Numbered from the stretch's first letter, positions 36,454-46,116 are shown. The stretch: DNA of 64,000 bases from Candidatus Heimdallarchaeota archaeon (GCA_018238155.1 JABCTZ010000037.1:1-64000), one strand, 5' to 3'. The notes: generated by a model from the sequence alone, not told the origin. Numbers and translations are program-made.

Positions 36454-37494
36454 TTAACTTATACCTTTTACTGCAGCAACTCCCCCAACAACTATAAGAG
36501 TAATTAAAGCACCAGGGACTAGAAATTTGAAATTAGCATTTATTGCTTGATTTGACTTCAAGCGAGGAACAATGGCTTTTATTATTGTAATGCTCAACAT
36601 TACCAAACTTAATTTGAAAAGAAAATTCAACATATGAGCTAAAAGCTCATAACCAGCTAATATTGGAATAGGAAGATATGCTCCCCCAAGAAAGACAGAG
36701 ACTATAACTCCTGCAAGAGCTACTTCAAAAATACGCAGAGAGAGATTCCATACGTGAAGCTTCCAATTTATTGTTGTTGGAAGGCGAATAGATAGATCTG
36801 GTGTTGAATCCAATCTATCAAAATATGGTTGATCGAATTTGAAAGATAACGCGAATAGGGAAATTAGTGCACCCCAAGGTATAAGAAGAAATATTCCATA
36901 AATCTTGTTTTCATAAGCAATAAGGCGAATATCTTCGGCAAGGATACTGATACTCATAGATCTTCGAACGAGAGAGGGTCCTATAAATGCTAAGAATAAT
37001 GGAATGTCAAATAGAATAAATGTTAATGCCATTTTTAGTGCTTCGTATGTAGAGTGCTTCTCACCAACCCACAAAATAAAGAAGATGAGAACACCAATTA
37101 ACATACTAATTGTAAGTAAAAGTAACAAATCACCTTCAAAAGAAATTATGCCAACAATACCAGATGTTTTTCCAGGATTATTCCCAAAAGAACCTACAAT
37201 GGAAGAGAAATCACCTACAACACATATTGGTAGTAACAAAGCACTTGTTAAACTAAGAGTTAAGAAAAATAGTAGCAATATACCTTGAATAGCACTTCTT
37301 ATGTTTAGCTGCTCTTTCTCTCCTTTAAAACAAAGCTTGAAATGTTCTACAATTGGGATAAACATAGGAGAATCTTTGGGTTTAAAACTAAAACGTGAAT
37401 ATGATCTACTAACAATCTGTTCGAAGATAATAGTTAATCCAAGAATAAATAGAAAACCTGGAAAAATGAATATTTCTACCCACGGAATAGCCAT
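36454..37494 (-). CDS. NuoH-like membrane subunit of complex I / membrane hydrogenase family
   Basis: 346 residues, about eight helices. The first cytoplasmic loop after helix 1 follows the NuoH layout (SRFSFKPKDSPMFIPIVEHF, then KLCFKGEKEQ), and the later PYFDRLDSTPDLS loop fits the conserved E/D-rich quinone-side loop, although the sequence is diverged. NuoH/HycD subunits anchor the peripheral arm to the membrane and transmit energy to ion pumping. AGGAGT precedes the ATG. It lies between a NuoD-like gene and another membrane gene; no antiporter (NuoL/M/N) subunit is in the window. Confidence 0.68.
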   Translation of the reverse strand: MAIPWVEIFIFPGFLFILGLTIIFEQIVSRSYSRFSFKPKDSPMFIPIVEHFKLCFKGEKEQLNIRSAIQGILLLFFLTLSLTSALLLPICVVGDFSSIVGSFGNNPGKTSGIVGIISFEGDLLLLLTISMLIGVLIFFILWVGEKHSTYEALKMALTFILFDIPLFLAFIGPSLVRRSMSISILAEDIRLIAYENKIYGIFLLIPWGALISLFALSFKFDQPYFDRLDSTPDLSIRLPTTINWKLHVWNLSLRIFEVALAGVIVSVFLGGAYLPIPILAGYELLAHMLNFLFKLSLVMLSITIIKAIVPRLKSNQAINANFKFLVPGALITLIVVGGVAAVKGIS

Positions 37495-37589
37495 ATTATT
37501 AACTCCTAATTATTTCTCATTAGATGAATGAATAAATGATATATTTGAATTACTTTAAACCTTTTGTAATATTTCTTGCTGAATTTTTT

Positions 37590-38771
37590 TCATCCTTTAA
37601 TTCCCCAGCCTTCCCCAACAAATAAAAGAATGGTTGAAATATCTTCAATTGCGCTTCCAGTTATTCGGGAAAGTAATCCTTGAGTATTAACCTTCATTGG
37701 ACAAGTTATTTTGATTAGTCTAGGATTATCTTTCTCTGTACCTTTCCTACTATGAACAAAACTAAACAATTCTCCAATAGGAGTTTCTACTCTAACAATA
37801 GTGTTACTTGGGGCTAATTCAAATGAAGTTGCAGAATTATGAATGAGACCATCAGGCAAAGTTTGCAGAAGCTCTCTAACAATCTTTATTGATGCAATGA
37901 TCTCATCAAATAATATTGAAAATTCTCCAAAAAGATCACAAAAATCAGAAACGGGAATATCAAATGAAATGTCCTTATAGGCACAATATGGATCTGATTG
38001 TCGTACATCAGTAGTTATTCCTGAAGTTCTTGCTAAAGGTCCTACTAATGAAAGGTTTTTAGCTGTTTCTCTTGAGATAAATCCAACATCCTTTAACAAA
38101 CCCTTTACAAATGGGTTTCTTTGATTTCTAGTTTTAATTTTTTGTATTTTTCTTTCCATTAAAGAAAGTGTCTGATAGAGTGAAACTATATCGTCTTCTG
38201 TGATGTCAGCAAAAACACCACCAAATGTAATAAATGAAGAAGTTAAAGCAGGTTGAGTGATTTGTTCAATATGAACTAAAATATCTCTTCGCAATAACAA
38301 AACTCTTTGATGAAATATTGGATAGGAAATGCCTTTTGCTATTGTGCCAAGTTTGAGAAGATGACATTGAATTCTTTCTAATTCTAAAATAACAGAACGA
38401 ATATAATTTGCTCTAGCGGGAACAACAATTGGTTTTTTGGCTAATTTCTCAAAAGCCAGAGAAATTACTGTTTGATAATGAAATGGATGAGCAATCGCAT
38501 AAGATTTAGTAAGATGAAGTATTTTTTCCCAAGAATGTTTTTGAAATATTGGTTCGTAATTATTGCATGAACATAATCTTCCATCCAGCTTTGTTCCTTC
38601 AACTTTATTTGAGGATAGCTTCATCTGAATGTCCACCATCTCATTTGTGAACATATTTCGAAATATAATGCGTTTATCATAAATGGAAGAAATAACTCGG
38701 TTCTTATCAGATTTACTCACAATTGTATTCTCCATATTCAATAGATTATAACTATTAATTGGGAAATACAT
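37590..38771 (-). CDS. NuoD / [NiFe]-hydrogenase large subunit-like protein without the metal-binding cysteines
   Basis: 393 residues. The fold is recognisable by ARANYIRSVI and LELERIQCHLLKLG (about 120-142), LVGPLARTSGITTDVR and the DPYCAY region. Group 4 hydrogenases bind NiFe with CGxC before the AH motif and with DPCxxC at the C-terminus. Here the first pair reads YAIA and the protein ends FVGEGWGIKG, so no NiFe site can form. It therefore resembles complex I NuoD or an inactive hydrogenase homologue. A separate CxC (67-69) lies near the N-terminus. The neighbouring NuoH-like gene supports a membrane complex. Confidence 0.72.
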   Translation of the reverse strand: MYFPINSYNLLNMENTIVSKSDKNRVISSIYDKRIIFRNMFTNEMVDIQMKLSSNKVEGTKLDGRLCSCNNYEPIFQKHSWEKILHLTKSYAIAHPFHYQTVISLAFEKLAKKPIVVPARANYIRSVILELERIQCHLLKLGTIAKGISYPIFHQRVLLLRRDILVHIEQITQPALTSSFITFGGVFADITEDDIVSLYQTLSLMERKIQKIKTRNQRNPFVKGLLKDVGFISRETAKNLSLVGPLARTSGITTDVRQSDPYCAYKDISFDIPVSDFCDLFGEFSILFDEIIASIKIVRELLQTLPDGLIHNSATSFELAPSNTIVRVETPIGELFSFVHSRKGTEKDNPRLIKITCPMKVNTQGLLSRITGSAIEDISTILLFVGEGWGIKG

Positions 38772-38896
38772 TTTTGAATATTTGTGTTTGCTGATGAAAA
38801 GTTCGTTGAATCTAGTGATATTTAGAAATCAAAAGCTATAAAATCAAACAATGTTTTTAATGCAAAATGAATAGAATCAATATTGAATAATTTGAA

Positions 38897-40006
38897 GTGG
38901 TTTGTATGAATAAGAAAAAGACAAATGATGTTTTAATTATTGGTGCAGGTGCAATTGGAGGTATAACAGCTGCAATTCTAAATAGAAAAGGGGTAGATGT
39001 GACTGTAGTAACAAGAAAAGGAACACACTTCGATTCAATAAAAAGAGATGGATTAAGAATCGAAGGATATGATGAACCTTTTCATTTTCCAATTCATTCA
39101 AACTTTAGAAATTTAAAAGGCTCATTTAAACATGTATTAGTTGTTGTAAAAAATCCAAGTACAGAAGAAGTAACTAAGCAATTGAAAAAAGTCATTACTA
39201 AAGATAGTTTGGTATATAGTTTACAGAATGGATTTGGTAACACAGAGATAATGGCAAAACACATTCCTCGTAATCAAATAGTTGCGGGAGTAATTGGATG
39301 GGGTGCAACATATTTGGGAAATGGGAAATTGAGGATTACATCAAAAACTGGTGATTTTGTTTTAGGTTTTGAAGATGGCAAAAATTCTAATGATTCGAGG
39401 TTATTGGAAATGAAAAAAATACTCGAACATTGGAAACCAACAATTCTAACTTCAAATATAATTGGTTTTAGATGGGCAAAGTTAATTGTAAATTGTATAC
39501 TTGCACCAATAGGCGGATTGCTTGGTTTAACATTAGGTTTTATGATGAAGGACAAAGAAATTGCTCCTATCTTAGGAGATATGAAAAGTGAGGCAATTCA
39601 AGTAGCAGATGCCCATAAAATTCAATTGGAGAAAGTTGATGGATTGAATATTCGTAACTTTTTCTATAAACCAAAAACTTCTGATGGAATGTTCACTAAA
39701 TTGTCTAGCAGCATTATTAGCTCAATCATTCTAAAGGTTGGAGCAAGAAGACATGGAAGCATTTATCCATCTTTATTAACAGATTTAAAAAGAGGAAAAA
39801 AGACTGAAATCGAATTCCTTAGTGGTTATATAGAAAAAAAAGGCAAAGAAGTCAATCTTGAAACGCCAATTAGCACCTTCTTAATAAAAGCAATAACTGA
39901 AATTGAGAAAGGAAAAAGAAAGATTGGACTAGAAAATCTACTAGAATTGAAGGAAATAGCAAAGATTTCACGGGAAAAGATAAAAGAGCAAGAGAATAAA
40001 CTATAA
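38897..40006 (+). CDS. Ketopantoate reductase family (PanE/ApbA) oxidoreductase
   Basis: 369 residues. The nucleotide-binding GAGAIGG lies near residue 18; VVTRKGTHFDSIKRDGLRI, VVKNPST and QNGFGN match the family, and the catalytic Lys/Asn region is present in RWAKLIVNCILAPIGGLLG. The expected reaction is NADPH reduction of 2-dehydropantoate for CoA synthesis, though paralogues act on other 2-keto acids. It is about 60 residues longer than classic PanE, with a Lys/Glu-rich tail. The start is GTG 38897 or, equally likely, ATG 38906. Confidence 0.8.
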   Translation: MVCMNKKKTNDVLIIGAGAIGGITAAILNRKGVDVTVVTRKGTHFDSIKRDGLRIEGYDEPFHFPIHSNFRNLKGSFKHVLVVVKNPSTEEVTKQLKKVITKDSLVYSLQNGFGNTEIMAKHIPRNQIVAGVIGWGATYLGNGKLRITSKTGDFVLGFEDGKNSNDSRLLEMKKILEHWKPTILTSNIIGFRWAKLIVNCILAPIGGLLGLTLGFMMKDKEIAPILGDMKSEAIQVADAHKIQLEKVDGLNIRNFFYKPKTSDGMFTKLSSSIISSIILKVGARRHGSIYPSLLTDLKRGKKTEIEFLSGYIEKKGKEVNLETPISTFLIKAITEIEKGKRKIGLENLLELKEIAKISREKIKEQENKL

Positions 40007-40072
40007 CTTATTCATCAGGGAAAAGTAAACAAATTACCTCTTTTAGAAAAAAGCAGGAGGATATCCAGTCAC

Positions 40073-40441
40073 TTGTTACCAAATAATGGTGAAGAAGAAA
40101 CCATGTTATATGACATGACAATAGAGTTCTTCAAAAAAATGAACTTTCAGGTTCGAGAAGATGTTACTTTAATTGGTACAAGTGGAAAAAAGCATAATTT
40201 CCATCTAGTTGTTAAATTGAATTCAGATGCAGATATAAAACAAATATTAGTTCTTGTTGTAAATTGGAATAGAGCTGTTGGAGTGGACAGATTAATACGA
40301 TTTGAACGTATGTTAAATGATTTGCAAAAACGGAAAGGAATGATAATTTCGAATAGCTTCAGCGGTTCTGCAATTAAATTTGCTAAAAGAACAGGATTGA
40401 TTCTCTATACTAAAGAGCATCTTCATATTTCCAATGATTAG
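40073..40441 (+). CDS. Restriction-endonuclease-like fold protein, apparently without catalytic residues
   Basis: 122 residues. The pattern resembles Mrr/RecB-type PD-(D/E)xK proteins: a helix with FFKKMNFQVREDV, GTSGKKHNFHLVVK, ILVLVVNWNRAVGVDRLIRF, and a C-terminal ISNSFSGSAIKFAKRTGLIL typical of Mrr-like domains. The aspartate and ExK positions read His and VLVVN, so nuclease activity is doubtful. It follows the PanE-like gene by 66 bases and may share its transcript. It could be a DNA-binding or regulatory remnant. Confidence 0.45.
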   Translation: MLPNNGEEETMLYDMTIEFFKKMNFQVREDVTLIGTSGKKHNFHLVVKLNSDADIKQILVLVVNWNRAVGVDRLIRFERMLNDLQKRKGMIISNSFSGSAIKFAKRTGLILYTKEHLHISND

Positions 40442-40455
40442 TTAGAACAATTCAT

Positions 40456-41490
40456 TTAAAAGAATGATTCCAAAGTAGATTGCCCTTTAGTGAGAGGAAT
40501 CGCATTAAAACCTTCTTTTTGTAATTCTCTTGCTAATTCAGCAGCTTTTCCAAACACAGTAAAGATTTTTTCCGGAGAGCTTTGTTTGATTATTTCAAGA
40601 AGACTACCGTAATCTGAATGATCACTCATAACATAAGCAGCATCTGCACCCATTCGATATTTATATTGTTCTTGGTTTTTTGCCCACCCGGAAAAACCAA
40701 TGATTTTCAGATTATATTTTCGTTTTAGAAATGCTAAAGTTTTATCTCTTGCGCTTGTATGGTTATGAAACAGAATCCATGGTTTATTTTTTTCCAAACC
40801 TATATCCATTTTATCATTTGCTAATAGTTTAGTGGAATGTAAATCCAAACCTAATTCCTTATGCGTCTGCTCCATTTGCCAAATAGCATTTGTGGAATAT
40901 CTTTTTTCACACAGATCTCCAAAGCTATAATTCAATAATTGAGCTTTTCCAACAGAATAACCTAAGAGTGCAACAGGATTGCCTTGATCCAGCTGTTTTT
41001 GGATATATTCTCTTGCTAGTGTTGCTTGATGTTCATATGTTGGAAAACGATAATCTTTGTCACCCCATGTTGCTTCGAGAATTAGAACATTACATTTGAA
41101 TGGTTTAAATCCAGTTAAATAAGCTCTGTCCTCTATATTGACATCACCTGTGTATACGACAATATCTCCATTTTCTTTATTTGTTATTTTAGCAACGGTT
41201 GAATCAAAAGTATGCCCTCCAGGCACTGTTTCAAGCTTGTATTCATTATTCTCCCAAAAATCATGGAAATCGAGAGAATAACCAATCCTTTCTTGGAACA
41301 ATCGAGCAGTAGCTTTTGAGCAAACCACAGGAGGAATTGTACTAGGTTTCTTCTTACTGCGTGGTAAATGATCATAATGAGCATGTGAAACAAACATTGA
41401 ACTTACAGTAGGATTTACAATTTGAGGATCCAGTATAATCTCTGAAGATTCAAATGAGATGTTAATTCGGTTTTTACATTTGACTTTCAA
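40456..41490 (-). CDS. Metallo-beta-lactamase fold exonuclease-like protein
   Basis: 344 residues. HAHYDH (36-41) supplies the first metal ligands, GGHTFDS and YTGDVN the next, and MSDHSDY a C-terminal ligand. The layout matches COG1236-type nucleases related to CPSF73 but with a short middle domain, as in the DNA-repair-type Exo family. A role in RNA or DNA 3'/5' processing is likely. TTG start. Confidence 0.8.
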   Translation of the reverse strand: MKVKCKNRINISFESSEIILDPQIVNPTVSSMFVSHAHYDHLPRSKKKPSTIPPVVCSKATARLFQERIGYSLDFHDFWENNEYKLETVPGGHTFDSTVAKITNKENGDIVVYTGDVNIEDRAYLTGFKPFKCNVLILEATWGDKDYRFPTYEHQATLAREYIQKQLDQGNPVALLGYSVGKAQLLNYSFGDLCEKRYSTNAIWQMEQTHKELGLDLHSTKLLANDKMDIGLEKNKPWILFHNHTSARDKTLAFLKRKYNLKIIGFSGWAKNQEQYKYRMGADAAYVMSDHSDYGSLLEIIKQSSPEKIFTVFGKAAELARELQKEGFNAIPLTKGQSTLESFF

Positions 41491-41657
41491 ATTAATTCAC
41501 GTGTTTCTTGGTTGATATCTATTAATAACAAGTTTATCACTTCTAAATAAATAGTCCCCTAAAACTATTACTAATTTCTTTTTGTAACAGAATAATTTAA
41601 TAAGAAGAAAACGCGTTGAGATGATGTAAGAAAATTTGTGCTATTCTTTTAGGAAAG

Positions 41658-42215
41658 ATGATGATTATGCTTCCAACCTGGTTTGAATCTGTTGTTTCAT
41701 CTCAAGTATTCAATGCAATCATCTTTGCAGCCCCAACAATGTTCGCAAACGTAACGCCTATGCTTTTTGGCGGCGGATTGCCAATGGATTTTAGAAGAAA
41801 CTTTTTCGATAAAAGAAGGATATTGGGGAATAGTAAAACCATAAGAGGATTCGTTGCAGGTTGTTTTGGTGGATTACTAATGGGTGTTTTCACCATGTGG
41901 TGGTTCAACAATATTGTTGAGTTAGATTTCCAAATAACACTTGTTAATGGTTTTTTACAAGGTTTAGGTGCAGTGACAGGAGATATTGTAGGGTCATTCA
42001 TTAAACGCAGGAGAAATATTCCACCCGGAGGATCACTAATGATTGTAGATCAAACCGGCTTTATGTTCTTTGGACTCTTATTTGGAATGATAGGATTAGA
42101 AGGAGGGATTTTTCCATGGACCTATTGGATAATAATGGTTCCTCTTGCAGCTTTTGTTCATGTTGCTGCAAATGCTGTGGGATATACTCTTGGTTGGAAA
42201 GAAGTTTGGTGGTAG
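41658..42215 (+). CDS. carS: CDP-archaeol synthase CarS
   Basis: 185 residues with about four to five membrane helices. The family motifs are PMLFGGG and the RILGNSKTIRG loop, then GDIVGSFIKRRRNIPPGGS and DQTGF. CarS activates unsaturated archaeol ether lipid with CTP to form CDP-archaeol, the branch point for archaeal polar lipids. This gene confirms an archaeal isoprenoid-lipid membrane. It is followed after 99 bases by a membrane protein gene on the same strand. Confidence 0.94.
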   Translation: MMIMLPTWFESVVSSQVFNAIIFAAPTMFANVTPMLFGGGLPMDFRRNFFDKRRILGNSKTIRGFVAGCFGGLLMGVFTMWWFNNIVELDFQITLVNGFLQGLGAVTGDIVGSFIKRRRNIPPGGSLMIVDQTGFMFFGLLFGMIGLEGGIFPWTYWIIMVPLAAFVHVAANAVGYTLGWKEVWW

Positions 42216-42314
42216 ACCTATTTTTCTTCTTTTTAAATTAATTTTTGTAACTAAACGCACTCTTATAAATTACTCATTAAAATATATCTTAGAAAGTTTT
42301 GTGTGTGAGTAAAT

Positions 42315-42932
42315 TTGACTTATGTTCCCCCCGAAAAAAAACAAAAAGGAGGTTCCAGTGGCTTTGGTGACATACTCTATGTTATGGTCTTCTTTTTAAT
42401 TGAAGGATTATTTATTTTCATTGGTATCCCTATTGTTGTTTTAGCACTTGGTTTGGTTCCAATAGCCATGTATTTGATTATCACGAAAACTTATGGAGCT
42501 GTATGGGTACTTTATCTTGTAGGTATAGTAGTGATCTTTTTCCAGATTTTAGGTATTCAATTCTTCATGCGAAAGTGGGTTTTAGAACCAAATAAAATGA
42601 ATTTCAGACAATGGATTCATTCGAGATTCTCCCCAACAGAAATCCGAAAACGTAGAGAGGAGAAAAGAGCTCGAGCTCAAAAGATGAATGAATGGTACGA
42701 TGGTATGGATCGAATTCATGAAAGACGAAATCAGATTAGAGATGAACAATCTTATGATTTACGTGGAGAATGGTTTAAAGGTTCAGGAGGAGACCCGGAA
42801 TTATTGAATAAAGCTCCAAAAGAAGATGACAGCATCATTTTAGGAGAACCTTCAACAGAGGAATTTATTAGTCTTGGAGAAGACACTGAAGGTTCAAAAG
42901 AAGAAGGAAAAAATGAAGAAACAAACTCTTAG
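42315..42932 (+). CDS. Membrane protein with charged cytoplasmic tail, 205 aa
   Basis: Starts at TTG. Two or three hydrophobic helices occupy about 15-90 (VMVFFLIEGLFIFIGIPIVV, then AVWVLYLVGIVVIFFQILGI). The remaining 110 residues are highly charged, first Arg/Lys-rich (RKRREEKRARAQK) then acidic, and may form a coiled coil. TTATAAA near 42263 could be its TATA box. No family recognised; proximity to carS may be incidental. Confidence 0.6.
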   Translation: MTYVPPEKKQKGGSSGFGDILYVMVFFLIEGLFIFIGIPIVVLALGLVPIAMYLIITKTYGAVWVLYLVGIVVIFFQILGIQFFMRKWVLEPNKMNFRQWIHSRFSPTEIRKRREEKRARAQKMNEWYDGMDRIHERRNQIRDEQSYDLRGEWFKGSGGDPELLNKAPKEDDSIILGEPSTEEFISLGEDTEGSKEEGKNEETNS

Positions 42933-42963
42933 ATTTATTCTTCAATACTCATTTTTTTATTTA

Positions 42964-44112
42964 TTACTGTTCATTTTTCTCTACAAGTAGAAATGGAAAG
43001 TTTTTCTTAATTATTTCATTGATTTCAGTGAAATCTTCCTTTATAATTGTTGATTCACTCAATTTCTCTTGATAAATAATTTCCACAGATTTTCGTAAAT
43101 TTGAGAGAGATTTATCTAAGAAATGTGTTGGGCGGTCACATAGTACAGCACAAGTAGAATATAATCCTGTATCCAAAACAATAGTTCTGTCTTCTGCAAC
43201 AATGGCTCTAAGCTCTTTCGTACTTCCTAATGACTCATTTAATAATCCAGATATTGCAGAAATCAATGAACTTAGTAAATTCTCATTAATCAAGGTGACA
43301 TTAGATTGAGATTCAGTATTTGTTTTCTTATCTAAAATACTCATTCTACTAATATGAACGTTAAGACCAATTTTTGTAAAAACTAAAATAAAATAGACAT
43401 TCACGGGCAAACGATAGATAAAATCTATTCTAACAACATAGATAATAGTAAAGGTCAGCATGCCAACTATTTTCACTGTATCAGCAATTTCATGAAAAGT
43501 ATTATTTTGAAAAACATCTCCACCTATGAAACCAATAACAAAACCCAAACCAATAATAATCATTGAAATTGCTTGAATAAGAGTAATTGCTTCCCGAGTA
43601 AATCTAAAAGCATTAAAATGGACAAAAGCGCCAAAAGCAAATATCAAAAGACCAAGCAAATTATACGAAGAATCCCAACTCCACTGAAGAATATCAAGAA
43701 AAGCAGAATGTTGGAGAGCTAAATCACCAGTTAAACCAAGTTCATTAACAGTTGGAGCAAAAAGATAAAGCAAGTTAAACATTACAGAAGCAAATAGTAA
43801 AAGAGTAATCAAAGCAAAGCGAAAACGATTTGGTTTCACAGTATATAATTCTTCAAAGAAGATGTAAATAAGAAAGTAAACTAAACTCCAAATAATTAGA
43901 GATGAATAAAGAAGATTTTTACTTGCTGAAACAATAACATATTGGAGTATGCTAATAATGCCACCAATTCCACCAATGAACAAACTTAGAGTAAGTACAT
44001 AAGCAGTTCTGTTTTTTCTAATGGATTGATAAAGCATTAGAACGAAAAGAGTGAAAAATAATCCGGAAATTACTGCTGAAATAATTATGCCTAGGTTTGC
44101 CATGCACCTCAC
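42964..44112 (-). CDS. Seven-helix membrane protein with C-terminal roadblock/longin-like domain
   Basis: 382 residues. Residues 1-240 hold seven predicted membrane helices; residues 245-375 form a soluble alpha/beta domain (YFILVFTKIGLNVHISRMS, then LISAISGLLNESLG, LRAIVAEDRTIVLDTG and YSTCAVLCDRPTHFL), the strand-helix order of roadblock/longin proteins. A 7TM sensor joined to a GTPase-regulating fold would link an external signal to small-GTPase state. The start is GTG 44112 or ATG 44103. The assignment of the soluble domain is by pattern, so moderate confidence. Confidence 0.6.
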   Translation of the reverse strand: MRCMANLGIIISAVISGLFFTLFVLMLYQSIRKNRTAYVLTLSLFIGGIGGIISILQYVIVSASKNLLYSSLIIWSLVYFLIYIFFEELYTVKPNRFRFALITLLLFASVMFNLLYLFAPTVNELGLTGDLALQHSAFLDILQWSWDSSYNLLGLLIFAFGAFVHFNAFRFTREAITLIQAISMIIIGLGFVIGFIGGDVFQNNTFHEIADTVKIVGMLTFTIIYVVRIDFIYRLPVNVYFILVFTKIGLNVHISRMSILDKKTNTESQSNVTLINENLLSSLISAISGLLNESLGSTKELRAIVAEDRTIVLDTGLYSTCAVLCDRPTHFLDKSLSNLRKSVEIIYQEKLSESTIIKEDFTEINEIIKKNFPFLLVEKNEQ

Positions 44113-44264
44113 TCAAGAATTTATTGAATAATACTTTTTCGTTTTAGGAAGAAACAAAGCATAAGTAATTTTAGAGATAGGAAGTTTTTTTAAAAAAGGA
44201 GAAAAATCTCTTGAGTAGATGACAAACAACTATTGAAGAAAAATCCAAATTAGAAGGTATTCTG

Positions 44265-45422
44265 ATGTCCAAGAAAAGCAACAAATCCATTGAAGAGAAA
44301 TCAGCAGATATGGTCGTTACACCATGGGAAGTAAGCGGTATTATTGATTATAAAAAGCTAGTAAAAAAATTTGGAACAACTCTGCTTGACAAAAAAGAAA
44401 TTGAAACGATACAGAAATATAGTAAAGGAGAATTACATTTACTACTAAGAAGAGGTTTATTCTTCAGTCATCGGGATTTTGATTGGATATTGAAGATGTT
44501 AGAAAAAGGAGAGAAATTTGTTCTTTACACAGGTAGAGGACCATCAGGACATACACATTTAGGTCATCTTGTCCCTTGGATTTTCACAAAGTGGTTGCAA
44601 GATGTTTTTGATGTCGAATTATATTTTCAGATGACAGATGATGAGAAATTTCTGTTTAATCAAAATCTTTCCTTTAGTGATACGAGAAATTTTGCTTTTG
44701 AAAATGCAAAAGATGTACTTGCAGTAGGTTTTGATCCCAAGAAAACACATTTCATTTTCGATTCACACTTAACTCCAGCAATGTATAGAATTGCAGCTGA
44801 GGTAGCAAAAAGAGTTACTTTTTCAACTGCAAAAGCGGTATTTGGTTTCTCTAATGATTCAAATATTGGTATGATATTCTACCCATCGATTCAAGCCATG
44901 CCATGTTTTCTCCCATCGGTCCTAAAAGGAAAAAATGTCCCCATTCTTATACCTGCAGCAATAGATCAAGACCCATATTGGAGAATCACTCGAGATGTTG
45001 CACCAAAATTAGGTTACTATAAACCGGCAGCCATTCATTGTAAATTTTTCCCCGGTCTAGCAGAAGGAGGAAAAATGTCTGCTTCACAACCTGACACTTG
45101 TATCTTTACTACAGATACACCTAAACAAGCGAAAAAGAAAATAATGAGCGCTTACACAGGTGGTCGAGCAACCCTCGAGGAGCAAAAAGAATTAGGTGGA
45201 GAACCGGATAAATGTATTGTTTACTGGTATGAATTCTACCTCTTTGAGTCTGATGATGAGAAATTGAAACAAATGAGAACCGATTGTTTAGCCGGTAAAT
45301 TGCTCTGTGGTTTTTGTAAAAAGAATTTAGCTGAAAAAGTCCACCACTTTATTGGAGAACATCAAGAACGAAGAAATAAAATATCAAAAGAAATGATTGA
45401 GAAAATGATTATCAAAGAATAG
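44265..45422 (+). CDS. trpS: Tryptophanyl-tRNA synthetase
   Basis: 385 residues, archaeal/eukaryotic class Ic type. TGRGPSGHTHLGH holds the HIGH-like motif, QMTDDEKF the substrate loop, and GGKMSAS the KMSKS-like loop. It charges tRNA-Trp. The N-terminal extension (about 75 residues) includes the conserved VTPWEVSG motif seen in eukaryotic and archaeal enzymes. It is convergent with the PHP gene, 16 bases apart. Confidence 0.97.
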   Translation: MSKKSNKSIEEKSADMVVTPWEVSGIIDYKKLVKKFGTTLLDKKEIETIQKYSKGELHLLLRRGLFFSHRDFDWILKMLEKGEKFVLYTGRGPSGHTHLGHLVPWIFTKWLQDVFDVELYFQMTDDEKFLFNQNLSFSDTRNFAFENAKDVLAVGFDPKKTHFIFDSHLTPAMYRIAAEVAKRVTFSTAKAVFGFSNDSNIGMIFYPSIQAMPCFLPSVLKGKNVPILIPAAIDQDPYWRITRDVAPKLGYYKPAAIHCKFFPGLAEGGKMSASQPDTCIFTTDTPKQAKKKIMSAYTGGRATLEEQKELGGEPDKCIVYWYEFYLFESDDEKLKQMRTDCLAGKLLCGFCKKNLAEKVHHFIGEHQERRNKISKEMIEKMIIKE

Positions 45423-45438
45423 AATCATCTCTAGCTTT

Positions 45439-46077
45439 CTACCACAGAAAAACTGGAGAACACTTTCTTTTTTTAATTTGTTCTATTAAATCTTGAATGG
45501 TTTTAATAGGGATGGAAAATTGTGTGACACATCTACCAACTTGGGTGTGTATATGAGAATCACTTCCACCAACCAGGGGTAAATTTAGTGTCGCAGCAGC
45601 TCCTTTAGCCAATTCGTTTGAAAGTTGAGATCTTGAACCATTTATTTCAATAGCATCTATTTCTAAATCATAAATTAAATCACCAACTCCAAGGTAATCA
45701 AATGGATGAGCAGAAATAGCGATACCACCTTCTGAATGGATCATATCGATTACCTTATGGATATCTAAATAGGGAGTAGGAGGAGAAGAGATACCATATG
45801 CTAAAATATCACCTTGAGCTGTTGAGATTTCTACTGATGGAGCAAGCACAACAATCTGATATTTATCAAAAAGTGCTTGGAGGGTTTCTTCTGAAAATCT
45901 GTGAATGTAATTATGATCTGTAACGGTAATGGCATTCACTTTACCCGTTAACTCATTTAATGTTTCATCAAGAGTAATTCTAGCACAAGAAGAGTAACTA
46001 GTGTGAATATGCATATCAACTAAAAAATCAGTTGAACGACGTATATTTGATATTCGTTGTAAATTTTTCAGATTCAT
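45439..46077 (-). CDS. PHP domain phosphoesterase
   Basis: 212 residues. DMHIHTSYS (first metal pair), TDHNY, APSVEIST, HPFDYLG and GGSDSH provide the full PHP set of histidine/aspartate metal ligands. PHP proteins hydrolyse phosphoesters (histidinol phosphate, nucleotides, polymerase proofreading). The stand-alone short form is close to archaeal PHP proteins of unknown substrate. It is followed upstream by the GGDEF-like gene, 39 bases away on the same strand, so they likely share a transcript. Confidence 0.9.
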   Translation of the reverse strand: MNLKNLQRISNIRRSTDFLVDMHIHTSYSSCARITLDETLNELTGKVNAITVTDHNYIHRFSEETLQALFDKYQIVVLAPSVEISTAQGDILAYGISSPPTPYLDIHKVIDMIHSEGGIAISAHPFDYLGVGDLIYDLEIDAIEINGSRSQLSNELAKGAAATLNLPLVGGSDSHIHTQVGRCVTQFSIPIKTIQDLIEQIKKRKCSPVFLW

Positions 46078-46116
46078 TTGAAACTCTAACCCAATGTTAC
46101 AAACACTTTATTCTAT

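Noticed and set aside
37590..38771. Active group 4 [NiFe] hydrogenase
   Set aside because: Both cysteine pairs that bind the NiFe centre are absent.
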